Shown here: positions 36,501 through 44,687 of the stretch, piece after piece | Position numbering within the stretch: position 1 is the stretch's first letter | Layout of the letters: the number at the start of each line of letters is the position of its first letter | Assembly (NCBI GenBank): GCA_011033025.1 | Contig: WFMF01000045.1 | Span: 558,001-622,000 of the forward strand | Length of the DNA stretch: 64,000 nt | DNA from: Beroe forskalii | Taxonomy: Eukaryota; Ctenophora; Nuda; Beroida; Beroidae | Reading direction: 5' to 3' | Notes under the pieces: model-generated | What the model was told of the DNA's origin: nothing | Database searches by the model: none | The model's input: only the letters and a program-made list of their open reading frames with translations | Translations under genes and position numbers: made by a program

Positions 36501-36742
36501 TGCTGGAATTCCAATGTATGAAGAAGATATCCATAGTCTATAGTAACTTACTATTACAAAACCATTTTCCATCAGGCATGAAGCGTCGTCAGCTTTACCC
36601 GAGAACTCGAACTCCGAGCCACGACCAGCGATCTTCGAGTGACGAGAAGAAACGCGGATCTTTCGTGATGAAAGCAGTGAAACCGGTCCAAAAAGGACGG
36701 ACAACCAATCATAAGAGCAGTGTCGTATGCTCAGTTATGTGA
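15327..36742 (+). CDS. INPP5E: INPP5E-like inositol polyphosphate 5-phosphatase (gene, ~16 exons)
   Basis: Magnesium-dependent phosphatase expected to remove the 5-phosphate from phosphoinositides such as PI(4,5)P2 and PI(3,4,5)P3; INPP5E acts in the primary cilium. The exons join in phase into about 777 residues (human protein 644). Residues 1-385 are polar, Ser/Pro-rich and poorly conserved. The catalytic domain starts near LFIGTWNM (401-409), with DMYVIGTQE, WFGDLNYR (583-590), PSYT/DRILY (about 658-666) and SDHRPV (687-692). The protein ends in CSVM, a CaaX prenylation box, as expected for INPP5E and not for most other 5-phosphatases. One base is missing in exon 13, so as written the gene is frameshifted; a sequencing error or a real lesion are both possible. 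No promoter or poly(A) signal was identified. The N-terminal exons rest only on phase and splice signals. Confidence 0.9.
15666..15875 (+). CDS. INPP5E: INPP5E exon 2
   Basis: Acceptor ATCAAACTCAG, donor ACAAG|GTAATT, 70 codons, phase 0 at both ends. The product is acidic and Ser-rich (DSTDASDYELSSRSKRKLS) with no domain, in keeping with the disordered N-terminal half of the protein. Confidence 0.65.
16151..16389 (+). CDS. INPP5E: INPP5E exon 3
   Basis: Acceptor CAACCCCAG follows a pyrimidine-rich tract; donor TTCAG|GTAAGG. 239 nt, ending with two bases of an Arg codon completed by exon 4. The product includes IYGPNGERVALQKGTAQ and an acidic stretch EELIDFIDRVVD. No known domain. Confidence 0.7.
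16510..16687 (+). CDS. INPP5E: INPP5E exon 4
   Basis: Acceptor ATATCACAG, donor ACTATG|GTGAGT. The first base completes the split Arg codon of exon 3, and the exon ends in phase 0. Ser- and His-containing polar sequence (ISSHSPVSERHFSSFEKP), no domain. Confidence 0.7.
16881..17018 (+). CDS. INPP5E: INPP5E exon 5
   Basis: Acceptor TTTTCATTTCAG, donor AATAGA|GTAAGT, 46 codons, phase 0. The product has a Ser/Pro run (SSESSPSSPSPPVPRHLSF), resembling the proline- and serine-rich N-terminal region of INPP5E proteins. Confidence 0.72.
17019..18244 (+). other. Intron 5, left part
   Basis: AT-rich intron sequence before the composite repeat units. No coding frame, RNA gene or repeat recognised. Confidence 0.4.
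18245..18387. repeat. Hairpin 1, 54-bp arms
   Basis: Arms 18245-18298 and 18334-18387 are complementary at 53 of 54 positions, with a 35-nt spacer. The arm begins ACCACCAAAACCGTTGGACG and ends GGTTTGGATGTG; the single mismatch is at the CCCGCTGG/CCCGCGGG position. Confidence 0.95.
18748..19004. repeat. 15-bp minisatellite, array 1
   Basis: About 17 copies of CCGTTATTCGGACCC with few changes (TTTGG for TTCGG, a lost C in some copies). Because the unit is 15 bp, one frame stays open (18712-19068) and gives a Tyr-Ser-Asp-Pro-Arg repeat; it has no other support as a gene. Confidence 0.95.
19409..19550. repeat. Hairpin 2, ~54-bp arms
   Basis: Second copy of the hairpin, same arm sequence as hairpin 1, one G shorter in the right-hand G run. 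It opens composite unit 2 directly after the AT-rich close of unit 1. Confidence 0.94.
20084..20290. repeat. 15-bp minisatellite, array 2
   Basis: About 14 copies of the CCGTTATTCGGACCC unit, more degenerate than array 1: several 14-bp copies have lost one C and so break the frame. It is preceded by the same CTTCACTAGTCCATCG string as array 1. Confidence 0.94.
20921..21063. repeat. Hairpin 3, 54-bp arms
   Basis: Third copy with the same arms and spacer length as hairpin 1. The unit it opens has no 15-bp array: at 21595 the shared string ends and unrelated sequence (CATCCCTAGTCACTGC) replaces it. Confidence 0.94.
22456..22742. repeat. ~100-bp tandem repeat x3 with CCCTGGCCAGGG palindrome
   Basis: Copies start at TATCACCCTGTGACA at 22456, 22552 and 22653. 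Each contains TACCCCTGGCCAG, then ACCGCGGGGGGTTACCGCC and a CGCCCTGGCCAGGGCG palindrome. The GCGGGGGGTTAC string also occurs in the right arm of the 54-bp hairpins just upstream, so the two repeat types may be related. The open frame 22381-22644 is a by-product of the repeat. Confidence 0.93.
22743..24954. other. Intron 5, middle part, with old duplications
   Basis: No exon recognised. Two diverged duplications are visible: TTTGTGGGTGG plus flank at 23726 and 23873 (147-bp offset, to about 24040), and GCTCGTTAT plus ACAAATTGCTCTGTATTT at about 24597 and 24805. The frames at 22841-23119 and 24063-24281 have no recognisable domain or splice context. Confidence 0.5.
24955..25250. repeat. Degenerate CTCAGTTTTAG-CAGTAT repeats
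   Basis: Variants of CTCAGTTTTAGTCAGTAT recur at irregular spacing, with TATTTATTTTCAAGACA between some copies. The series looks like an old, decayed minisatellite in intron 5. Confidence 0.6.
25509..25912. repeat. 46-bp minisatellite reaching the exon 6 acceptor
   Basis: Roughly nine copies of a unit near 46 bp, with TTCCTATGATTTCA, GTAGCGCC and CCCAAACACAAGGAAATAA; some copies are shortened to about 29 bp. The last copy contains ATGATTTCAG|GTAGCGCC, where CAG is the acceptor used for INPP5E exon 6 (first base 25907). Several other copies carry the same TTTCAGG or TTTCAAG string. Confidence 0.9.
25907..26019 (+). CDS. INPP5E: INPP5E exon 6
   Basis: Acceptor ATGATTTCAG, donor TTCTCA|GTGAGT, 113 nt from phase 0, leaving two bases completed by exon 7. 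The product (VAPIPRVVDLQQEGGNKRG, then TTTDSDDFYSSQQSS) is polar and Ser/Asp-rich. The first residues are encoded by minisatellite sequence, so the repeat extends into the coding exon. Confidence 0.75.
26242..26395 (+). CDS. INPP5E: INPP5E exon 7 (start of catalytic domain)
   Basis: Acceptor CTACCCATTCCCAG, donor AGCGAG|GTGAGT. Phase agrees with exon 6 (completing a Gln codon). The product runs GDAINSILPPIYSQ, then FEELERYFPTHQMSLFIGTW and NMHSE. The ELERYFP and GTWNM strings are the entry into the 5-phosphatase fold in INPP5E proteins. The longer frame starting at 26141 is upstream of the acceptor and would not be exonic in this model. Confidence 0.9.
26396..28006. other. Intron 7
   Basis: AT-rich. 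A 44-bp-offset duplication (GGACTCCCAT plus CCATCAGACCATCTTAAGCA at 26842 and 26886) and a short TG-rich stretch at about 26960-27010 are the only structures noted. The minus-strand frame 26920-27213 gives a Thr-His repeat from the TG run and is not a gene. Confidence 0.5.
28007..28110 (+). CDS. INPP5E: INPP5E exon 8
   Basis: Acceptor CGCCTCCTTCAG, donor CACAAAAG|GTATAA. The product KEVPLLVEEFLLPPECEF, then LQDMYVIGTQECTPHK holds the conserved D-YVIG-QE segment of 5-phosphatases; the E is part of the metal-binding active site. Ends with two bases of an Arg codon. Confidence 0.93.
28339..28460 (+). CDS. INPP5E: INPP5E exon 9 (two possible starts)
   Basis: The conserved part REWEVTVQATLGPTHVLV, then LIILVRREMIWVIR matches the expected INPP5E order, and the donor is ATCAGAG|GTGAGT. 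Two in-phase acceptors exist. One at 28339 (after CACAAAAG) gives no insertion relative to vertebrate INPP5E but has a poor pyrimidine tract. One at 28273 (after TTTATTCTTAG) is a better site and adds 22 residues (RIFDLRSANKYPLDMK...). Both keep phase, so either or both may be used. Confidence 0.9.
29231..29291 (+). repeat. Partial duplicate of intron end and exon 10 start
   Basis: Copy of 29672-29734: branch-region AGATA-ATTGAAAT, acceptor CCCCCTCAG and the first 31 bases of exon 10, differing at a few positions (CAGACGTGCAG against CAGACGTTCAG). It lacks the rest of the exon and a donor, so it is a pseudo-exon start 443 bp upstream of the real one. Confidence 0.9.
29292..29671. mobile_element. 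Insertion between the two exon 10 starts
   Basis: A ~380-bp block with GC-rich palindromic strings (GAGCGCGCGCGCGTTTACG, GAATTGCACGCGCGCTC) and a distinctive end (GTAGCAACGCCGAG, GGCCCAACGGGCATTCTAG). It is flanked by the 60-bp direct repeat described at 29231-29291. It may be a small non-autonomous element or the spacer of a tandem duplication; no coding capacity is seen. Confidence 0.45.
29704..29823 (+). CDS. INPP5E: INPP5E exon 10
   Basis: Acceptor CGCCCCCTCAG, donor CTCAGAG|GTAAGC. The split Asp codon with exon 9 is in phase. The product DVQSSTVACGAGGVMRNKG, then AVGIVLTIFGSSVLFITSHL contains the TKGALG-like (here NKGAVG) and FITSHL core of the phosphatase fold. Confidence 0.94.
30032..30183 (+). 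CDS. INPP5E: INPP5E exon 11
   Basis: Acceptor AACTCCTTCAG, donor GATAAG|GTGAGG. The product continues AHTSKVKERNLDAVRIASSL, then DFSRYHGNKRN and a Gly/Ser/Glu-rich loop ending LDCTDK. The KV-ER-xD segment aligns with the helix after SHF/SHL in 5-phosphatases. Ends in phase 0. Confidence 0.9.
30184..32940. other. Intron 11, with a 320-346-bp tandem repeat
   Basis: About three copies of a long unit occupy roughly 31200-32290; the marker GCTGAAACTGTC falls at 31301, 31647 and 31969 (offsets 346 and 322). Copies share CTCAGGTGAGGTTAAG, CCTCCCGGGA and GACAACGCAAGGTCA. Upstream, TAGTACCCATGG strings inside imperfect palindromes occur at about 30960 and 31117. The 94-codon frame at 30616-30900 has no domain I recognise and no phase-compatible splice sites. 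Confidence 0.7.
32941..33033 (+). CDS. INPP5E: INPP5E exon 12 (catalytic WFGDLN)
   Basis: Acceptor CTCCTTCCAG, donor CTGGAG|GTATGT, 31 codons in phase 0. The product VDCVFWFGDLNYRLTCDREA holds the diagnostic 5-phosphatase motif FWFGD-NYR/FR, with the Asp and Asn in the active site. Confidence 0.97.
33034..34971. other. Intron 12
   Basis: AT-rich intron. A small hairpin-like string (AGCCACCTTACC then AAGGTGGCTTAG) lies at about 34270. Frames at 33825-34040 and 34596-34859 have no recognisable domain. Confidence 0.45.
34972..35129 (+). CDS. INPP5E: INPP5E exon 13 with one-base deletion
   Basis: Acceptor CAATCTCTCAG, donor TTACACG|GTGTGA. The first part reads FLIRHDQLLDQIRQRQVFPG, then FSEAPIHF in one frame. 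From 35058 the conserved sequence continues in the next frame as PTFKFDPGTSEYDTSTKRR, then VPSYT. The exon is 158 nt, but 159 are needed to connect the phase-0 acceptor to the phase-0 start of exon 14. Thus one base is missing near 35056-35057. The nonsense tail in the original frame is not a real product end. Confidence 0.92.
35282..35367 (+). CDS. INPP5E: INPP5E exon 14 (SDHR)
   Basis: Acceptor ACTGTTTTTAG, donor GACCACAG|GTAATT. The product DRILYKSKQDSVTPQRYHF, then CPNLTFSDHR contains the second diagnostic motif: with exon 13 it gives PSYT/DRILY, and SDHR supplies the catalytic Asp-His pair. Confidence 0.96.
35588..35685 (+). CDS. INPP5E: INPP5E exon 15
   Basis: Acceptor ATTTCCTACAG, donor GCCAGAG|GTGAGC. 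The product PVFGVYLVTLKPSTMSATIR, then ATGWFDKRAYAR completes SDHRPVFG and the end of the phosphatase fold. The GWFDKRAY segment corresponds to the GKFDRELY-type segment after the domain in INPP5E. Confidence 0.93.
35804..35875 (+). tRNA. tRNA-Asp (GTC)
   Basis: A 72-nt cloverleaf. The acceptor stem TCCTCGT pairs with ACGGGGA (one T-G pair). The A box is TAGTATAGTGGTTAGTA, the anticodon arm CCCGC-CTGTCAC-GCGGG has anticodon GTC, and the T arm is CTGGG-TTCGATT-CCCAG with B box GGTTCGATTCC. The discriminator is G, no CCA is encoded, and there is no intron. A T run (CTTTT, then a six-T run 15-20 bases further) follows as the pol III terminator. It lies in intron 15 of the INPP5E-like gene on the same strand. 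The sequence is very close to the standard animal tRNA-Asp. Confidence 0.98.
36576..36742 (+). CDS. INPP5E: INPP5E exon 16 with CaaX box and stop
   Basis: Acceptor TTTTCCATCAG. The product GMKRRQLYPRTRTPSHDQRS, then a Lys/Arg/Ser-rich tail ends SSVVCSVM with TGA at 36740-36742. CSVM is a CaaX box; Met at the last position favours farnesylation, and mammalian INPP5E also ends in a CaaX box that anchors it to the ciliary membrane. The basic stretch before it could aid membrane binding. Confidence 0.95.
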
Positions 36743-39700
36743 AGATTATATGTCATAACTAGGCAGACCTTTTATAGGTACCTGACGGCAGAAGAGCGAA
36801 TGTTTTGTTAAGAGATGATATGTTCATTACCTGTCCAGACTCCAGTGTTGGCTGTCGGATAGTCTGGAATGGAACAAAATATGAGCCAAGATGCGGATAA
36901 TTTTGTACCAATTTGCGAAGTTTTTTATGCTAACGGATGGAAGGAGATTTAATTACATTTATTAAGTAAAATTTAATCTGAATGCGGAAGTATATATCAT
37001 TTTTGTAAGTTTGTATTTCAGTTTTTAACAGCTGAAAACTGGCAATGCATGTAATTCAATTTCATTCTGATTCAGATCAACTGCAGCACTGCTGATAAAA
37101 TTGCATTTAGAAAGTTTTTAATCGGTAAACCTAATTCTAAAAGCTGAAGTCTTCGGCTTAAGCTTTAATCCATAGCCAAATGAAATGTTTAAATGTTTAA
37201 TCAAAATTCAAAGTGAACGATGTCCTTTATCATTAATCGTTATCTATATCTGTCAGATCAATACGATTTCATTTTTGTCTTGCGGAAAAAGCATTTCCCT
37301 GTGTTTTATCTGACGCAGATCGTGGGACGTGGACTTAATTATTTTAAGATCAAACGCTGAAATTACGTGCACATGGAAGCAAAAGGTTGATGAACGTCGG
37401 CAATAGTATGCATCCAAATTCCTAGGAAGAAGATTGAGGCTCTAATACTGCGCGGCGTTTTTGCTCGCAGAATCGAGCGCTATTATGGTTAGCGCAGAAT
37501 TTGCGGCGCGCGCTCCAGCAATGGACATTTTTACTGCACATCGAATGTTCATTTCACATTTACGATCACACATCTTGTGTTTGGTGTTCGCGTTTGCTTT
37601 TGCCAATTTCTCTGTGCTTTGCGACATGCTATCATTTTCCTCGTCAAAAGAGGAAAAGGAGCGTTTCCATTTATTCCCACGTTTCATAAATTCAAAATAG
37701 GCTCTTGAGACAATTCGTTTTATTTGAGTGCGGTTAAGTATAAAAAGACATTCTTGCGACAGCATTGCTTAATTTGATGCCATGAAATATGCTCCATAAC
37801 TGCCTAAATTATGAAGCAAAGCTAGCTTTAACTCGTCCAGCTGTCATATGTTGACTGCTGATGAACGCTGACTCAGCAGCTACAGGTGGCTTCTTGTTCG
37901 TAATACAATCTTATGTTGCATATTACATGAACTAACTGACTGCCTGCGGCTTATACATTCGTCATTCCTGACTGTGTGATTTGTAACTCATTCACATTAC
38001 AAAGTTACATGTATTGTATATAGTGATATCGATATATTGTACACTAAAGAATGTTTCTGTTTTGTGATCCGTATGCCATGTTTCTACCCTTCGATTTGTC
38101 TTCCTTGTCTTCGAATCAAATTATAATCCTAAAATATGTAACCTTTCTTGTCATGTTTTACTATTTATCGTGTTGAGTTTTTCTGTCGAAATCTCAGAAT
38201 TTACGGCATATTTTGTAACGGTATTCCCCAATTCTTCAATTGGGATAAATTCTTGCAACAGGATAAATTCTTAGATTCTTGCAAATAAGAAGGATGCTTT
38301 GGAAAGTAAACACGTGAATTCGCTGCTGGTGGTCTTAAATTATCATTTCTTAGTTTTCATCTGTCAGATGACCGTCCGACACAAGTCCGACAATCTCTCC
38401 TCGAGATCGATATGTACCGTATATAACACGTCTCTAATCTAGTAATCTCTTACATGCCAACTCAGCAACTCTTTAAAGGTTTCATATATGGAGTGGACCC
38501 CCCCTCCCCCCTTTTTTTCGGCAGTCTGGAGGAACGTTGCTTTCCTTAGCAGCTTAGGCGGATAACGGTCTACGGACCTAAGTGAACAGTGAAGTGTGAA
38601 CACTGTGAGTCCAGAGATCTGCCATATGGTTTAGTAACACAGTATGACAGGAGAACAGTGTGTTGTATGTGGTCAAACAACGGGCCCTCTGTGGAAGTTA
38701 CGTCATATCAATCGCGGTAATGAAGGAATCTTGTTGAGGTTTTGAGTCCGTCATTTTGACAGCCGAACATCCATAACAACACGATAACATTTTACTTCTG
38801 ATACTCTGATCTGTCAAGTATGTCATGGTAATTTAATGGAATATCTTACGGTGTGCATATCAAAAACTTCCTCTTACCTTTCTATCAGCTTCGTATCTTT
38901 TATGCTGTCATCATGCTACTTTTTCTAGTCCTGATTTGTGTCTACATTAGTTGCTATACCAACATTACTATGTTGCTATGGGAACGAAGCCAGACGTGTC
39001 TTATTCAATAGTATCAATACCCCTTTAATTTACGTGTAGATTAAATTTCTTTCTTCCAAGTTCCAGTCATATCTCATGTAGAATTCTCATTCTGAATTGC
39101 ATGAGTGGTTTCGTTCTTCGCATTCATCGCTTGAGAAACTTTGTGGGAGCTCATGGTTATTTCGGGTATTACTTGCATTTCCCTTATGTCCTGATGATAA
39201 TCTATACGATATGAGGCTGTTGCAAGCTACGATAATGCCGTCAGTCTCAAATCTCAGGCGTATTTTCTTACACCCCCGGCTTCCAACATCACTCCACAGA
39301 TTGCAGATATCTATATATTACCATATATCCCGAATCCTCCATATCATGGATCCGACAACAAAATATAAACTTGAATCATTCCATATCATAAATCTAACTC
39401 CAAATAAACTTGAATCATTTCATTATCACAAGCTTCAAACCTGGTATCGCGTGTTGGGACAGCTGGATTCATCTCATTAATCATATATATATATCTGATA
39501 TATTTATATACCTACCATATTTATACATCTCATACGACACCCTCCCCTTCCTCTGCCTCCCTTCCATCTTGTTAAATTAAAGTCCTGAACGGCTGGTAGG
39601 CGGGTGAGAATGACGTCATTATCAGGGTTTTTAATGGCGAATTGTTGTCGCTGAAACGGATATTTTTCGTGCGTGAATATATCAGAGTTAGGCGAGTTCA

Positions 39701-41374
39701 TGTTCACCTTCGATCACGGCTAACACTCCGCCAGCATGCATCTGTACTACGTGATTATCATGATTAATACTATCTGTATATATATATGAGTTATACGAGG
39801 GGGTTGCAGCTGAAAGTTAGGCGGTTAAAACGTCCTCAACGCCCTACGTTAACCCCTGATAATGACGTCACTCTTTCCTCTCTCTCCCCGCCTATTTCTC
39901 GCTTGTGTCCCGTAGTTACACCCGGCTCCAGTGCAGTAATCCTACTATATATCTATATATTCACGTGGCATTGTTGGGAAATTGCCTGGATTTACTCGGC
40001 CGTCTGATTGTATTGAGCAGTAATACGCTGAAATTGCGTCGTCCGCGGTGCATTTTTTGCTGTAATCTGGTATAAAAAATATGACTGATTTTATTGGACC
40101 GCGAGCTTGTAAACTGTGAAGAAGTGGAATTGTTGTAGTAATGGAATTGCTGATATTGCTGGATGAGAATTTTTGTTAGGTCCTGTCTAGTGTCTATATT
40201 TGTAGAGAATACTTCCAGTGTGGTGGTGTCAACATTTGTGTTAATAGTGGTGTCAATAGTGGTGTCAACTGTCAACATCTGTGTCAATAATGGTACATGG
40301 AAATACAAATCTTTTGAGTATTTTAGCCATTATATATTTCGTGCGCCAGATGTTACATATTCCAAATAGTTCAGCTATCGATTTCAAAGTTTGTCAAAAT
40401 TGGCGCTGTATCAGCCGTTTTGATAACAATATTCCCAGCACAAACTCTCGGCACCAGGTGCGCTTTTTCTGATCGTCAAAACGATCATTTATACTTAAAT
40501 CCGGGTTATGATTCTTTGTTCGAACTTTGATGCCCTATTTTCCTGTCCTTGAGATTCACAGCTGGTTGCAGTAATCGTAGTTAACGTCTTTTGTATTGTC
40601 TCTGTCACTTCGTGAGAATCGAACTGGTCTTAGTTATAGAAGTGTCCTGACCCTTACAAACAATGTCGGTCTTGACACTTGAGTCATGAAAACAATGGAG
40701 CGATTCTTAGATCTAATGTTTGGAAGAACAGCAGTGGTTGTATCTTACTCAACATCTTTTAGCAGCTTCAACACTATTTAAACATCTGGTGCCATACTAC
40801 CATATCATACTACAAAGTCTCCGAGATAAAATATCAGAAGGAACGATGTTTTGTTGGTTCGTTGCTTTTTGTTTCTAGTTTTCTTTCAAAAAAAACTCAA
40901 CTTTGGATATAATTTTGTTTAGCGGAAAACAGTATTAAGTGCGATACGACTCACTTAAATTTATAAGCATCAGTAATTGATGGACCCATTATGGCCTTCC
41001 ATTATCTACCCTGCCCGTATCCGGGTCGTGAAGTTGACCTGTTGTTCTCGTAACAATTGCGAAGTTACTCATCCTCAACCCTCATGGTACTTATAGTACC
41101 GCGACATTATGTACTATACGATTTTAATGCATCCCCGGAATGAACAATGGAGGAGATGAGGCAAATAAGGCATAATTTTCTCTTGGGAGCACACCGAATG
41201 ACGCTCAAAGCCCGAAGTGCGTATTCATAAAACCTCGGTTCTCGATTCCTTCATCTTACGTGATACCCATTATTTTTGATTATGAAGCAATCGTAATGCG
41301 TATGCTATTTTTATTGAGAGACGTCATTTTTTCTTTTCGAGTCTCTGTGAATCTGTTATTATTGCTTTGATGAT
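36743..41374. other. Intergenic region, mostly unassigned
   Basis: Contains the 3' UTR of the INPP5E-like gene at its left, but no AATAAA close to the stop was found. GC-rich patches at about 36320-36480 and 37440-37520 resemble the 8330-8460 patch in short strings. Two TGACGTCA octamers at 39611-39618 and 39863-39870 lie in an inverted arrangement inside GATAATGACGTCA-like arms. A short potential coding start, ATG at 38644 (TGEQCVVCGQTTGPLWKLR) before a GTAATG donor, could be a 5' exon of the downstream gene, but nothing confirms it. Other frames (39097-39480, 39961-40308) have no recognisable domain. Confidence 0.45.
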
Positions 41375-44300
41375 GAAACATTGAACCATTGATATTCGCC
41401 AGTTTTCCTGTAAAATCCAAAAAACCCAATTTTTACCTCTCAAAACAGTGATCCATGCGTGTCTTCATTTCTGAGGCACCCAAGATCCGAAATCGAAAAG
41501 CTTTGGCCGATGTAGCTGAAAATTTTCACGCCATCAATGGATAAACTAAGAAAGACATACCATACTTCAGAATCCCGAAATCAGCCATTTTCTGTCTGTT
41601 AGGGGGGGGGGGGTTAGAATCGCGTTTTTGGGCTTAAAAACTGCCTTTTTTCGCCCCTTATCGGGCGTAGATGTCTCATGGGTGGTCAAATAGAAATGTG
41701 TATGGTCATAAATTATTCGCCTGAAACCACTGAACCAATGATATTCGCCAGTTTTCTTTTGTTTTCCTGTAAAATTCAAAAAACCCTATTTTTACCTCTC
41801 AAAACAGTGATCCATGCATGTCTTCATTTCTGAGGCACCCATGATCCGAAATCGAAAAGCTTTGGCTGATTGAGCTGAAAATTTGCACGCCATCCATGGA
41901 CGACCTAAGAAAGACATACCATACTTCAGAATCCCGAAATCAGCCATTTTCTGTCTTTTAGGGGGGGTTAAAATCGCGTTTTTGGCCTTAAAAACTGCCT
42001 TTTTTCGCCCCTTATTGGGCGTAGATGTCTAATGGGTGGTCAAATAGAAGTGTTTCTGGTCATAAATTATGCGCCTGAAACCACTGAACCAATAATATTC
42101 GCCAGTTTTCCTTTGTTTTCCTATAAAATCCAAAAAACCCTATTTTTACCTCTGAAAACAGTGATCCAGGCCGGTCTTCATTTTTGAGGCACCCAAGATT
42201 AGAGATCGAAAAGCTTTGGCCGATTGAGCTGAAAATTTGCACGCCATCCATGGAGGACCTAAGAAAGACATACCATACTTCAGAATCCCGAAATCAGCCA
42301 TTTTCTGTCTGTTATGGGGGGTAAAAATCGCGTTTTTGGGCTTATAAACTGCCTTTTTTCGCCCCTTATTGGGCGTAGATGTCTCATGGGTGGTCAAATA
42401 GAACTGTGTATGGTCATAAATTATTCGCCTGAAACCACTGAACCAATGATATTCGCCAGTTTTCTTTTGTTTTCCTGTAAAATTCAAAAAACCCTATTTT
42501 TACCTCTCAAAACAGTGATCCATGCATGTCTTCATTTCTGAGGCACCCAAGATCCGAAATCGAAAAGCTTTGGCTGATTGAGCTGAAAATTTGCACGCCA
42601 TCCATGGACGACCTAAGAAAGACATACCATACTTCAGAATCCCGAAATCAGCCATTTTCTGTCTGTTAGGGGGGTTAAAATCTTGTTTTTGGGCTTAAAA
42701 ACTGCCTTTTTTCGCCCCTTATTGGGCATAGATGTCTCATGGGTGGTCAAATAGAAATGTGTATGGTCATAAATTATTCGCCTGAAACCACTGAACCAAT
42801 AATATTCGCCAGTTTTCCTTTGTTTTCCTGTAAAATCCAAAAAACCCTATTTTACCTCTGAAAACAGTGATCCAGGCGTGTATTCATTTCTGAGGCACCC
42901 AAGATCCGAAATCGAAAAGCGTTGGCCGATTGAGCTGAAAATTTGTACGCCATCCATGGAGGACCTAAGAAAGACATACCATACTTCAGAAACCCGAAAT
43001 CAGCCATTTTCTGTCTGTTATGGGGGTCTAAAATCGCGTTTTTCGGCTTAAAAACTGCCTTTTTTCGCCCCTTATTGGGCGTAGATGTCTCATGGGTGGT
43101 CAAAGAGAAGTGTTTCTGGTCATAAATTATGCGCCTGAAACCACTGAACCAATAATATTCGCCAGTTTTCCTTTGTTTTCCTGTAAAATCCAAAAAACCC
43201 TATTTGTACCTCTGAAAACAGTGATCCAGGCGTGTATTCATTTCTGAGGCACCCAAGATCCGAGATCGAGAAGCTTTGGCCGATTGAGCTGAAAATTTGC
43301 ACGTTATCCATGGAGGACCTAAGAAAGACATACCATACTTCAGAATCCCGAAATCAGCCATTTTCTGTCTGTTATGGGGGTTAAAAAATCGCGTTTTTGG
43401 GCTTAAAAACTGCCTTTTTTCGCCCCTTATTGGGCGTAGATGTCTCATGGGTGGTCAAATAGAAGTGTATCTGATCATAAATTATTCGCCTGAATCCACT
43501 GAACCAATGATATTCGCTAGTTTTCCTTTGTTTTCCTGTAAAATCCAAAAAACCCTATTTATACCTCTCAAAACAGTGATTCATGCGTGTCTTCATTTCT
43601 GAGGCACCCAAGATCCGAAATGGAAAAGCTTAGGCCGATTGAGCTGAAGATTTGCACACCATCCATGGACGACCTAAGAAAGACATACCATACTTCAGAA
43701 TCCCGAAATCAGCCATTTTCTGTCTGTTATGGGGGGTTAAAATCGCATTTTTCGGCTTAAAACTGCCTTTTTTGCCCCTTATTGGGCGTAGATGTCTCAT
43801 GGGTGGTCAAATAGAAGTGTATCTGGTCATAAATTATTCGCCTGAAACCACTGAACCAATGATATTAGCCAGTTTTCCTTTGTTTTCCTGTAAAATCCAA
43901 AAAACCCTATTTTACCTCTCAAAACAGTGATCCATGCGTGTCTTCATTTCTGAGGCACCCGAGATCCGAAATGGAAAAGCTTTGGCCGATTGAGCTGAAA
44001 ATTTGCACGCCATCCATGGACGACCTAAGAAAGACATACCATACTTCAGAATCCCGAAATTAGCCATTTTCTGTCTGTTATGGGGGGTTAAAATCGCGTT
44101 TTTGGGCTTAAAACTGCCTTTTTCGCCCCTTATTGGGCGTAGATGTCTCATGGGTGGTCAAATAGAAGTGTATCTGATCATAAATTATTCGCCTGAATCC
44201 ACTGAACCAATGATATTCGCTAGTTTTCCTTTGTTTTCCTGTAAAATCCTAAAAACCCTATTTTTACCTCTCAAAACAGTGATTCGTGCGTGTCTTCATT

Positions 44301-44687
44301 TCTGAGGCACCCAAGATCCGAAATGGAAAAGCTTAGGCCGATTGAGCTGAAGATTTGCACACCATCCATGGACGACCTAAGAAAGACATACCATACTTCA
44401 GAATCCCGAAATTAGCCATTTTCTGTCTGTTATGGGGGGTTAAAATCGCATTTTTGGGCTTAAAAACTGCCTTTTTTCGCCCCTTATTGGGCGTGATGTC
44501 TCATGGGTGGTCAAATAGAAGTGTATCTGATCATAAATTATTCGCCTGAAACCACTGAACCAATGGTATTTGCCAGTTTTCCTTTGTTTTCCTTTAAAAT
44601 CCAAAATACCCTATTTTTACCTTCAAAACAGTGATCCATGCGTGTCTTCATTTCTGAGGCACCCAAGATCCGAGATCCGAAATCGAA
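41375..44687. repeat. ~352-bp satellite, ~9-10 copies
   Basis: The string CCAGTTTTCC (once CTAGTTTTCC) marks units at about 41398, 41746, 42101, 42456, 42808, 43161, 43518, 43868, 44219 and 44571, a spacing of about 350-357 bp. Each unit also has GAGGCACCCAAGATCCGA, CCATCCATGG, a short G run (TTAGGGGG or TTATGGGGG) and CCTTATTGGGCGTAGATG. It shows no convincing homology to the 335-bp satellite that follows, though both have a variable G/C run. All frames here, on both strands, are repeats of the unit. Confidence 0.96.

Noticed and set aside
38644-38720. First coding exon of the PLAT gene (MTGEQCVVCGQTTG)
   Set aside because: Only a short frame with a possible donor; no partner exon, domain or phase test is available before the satellites.
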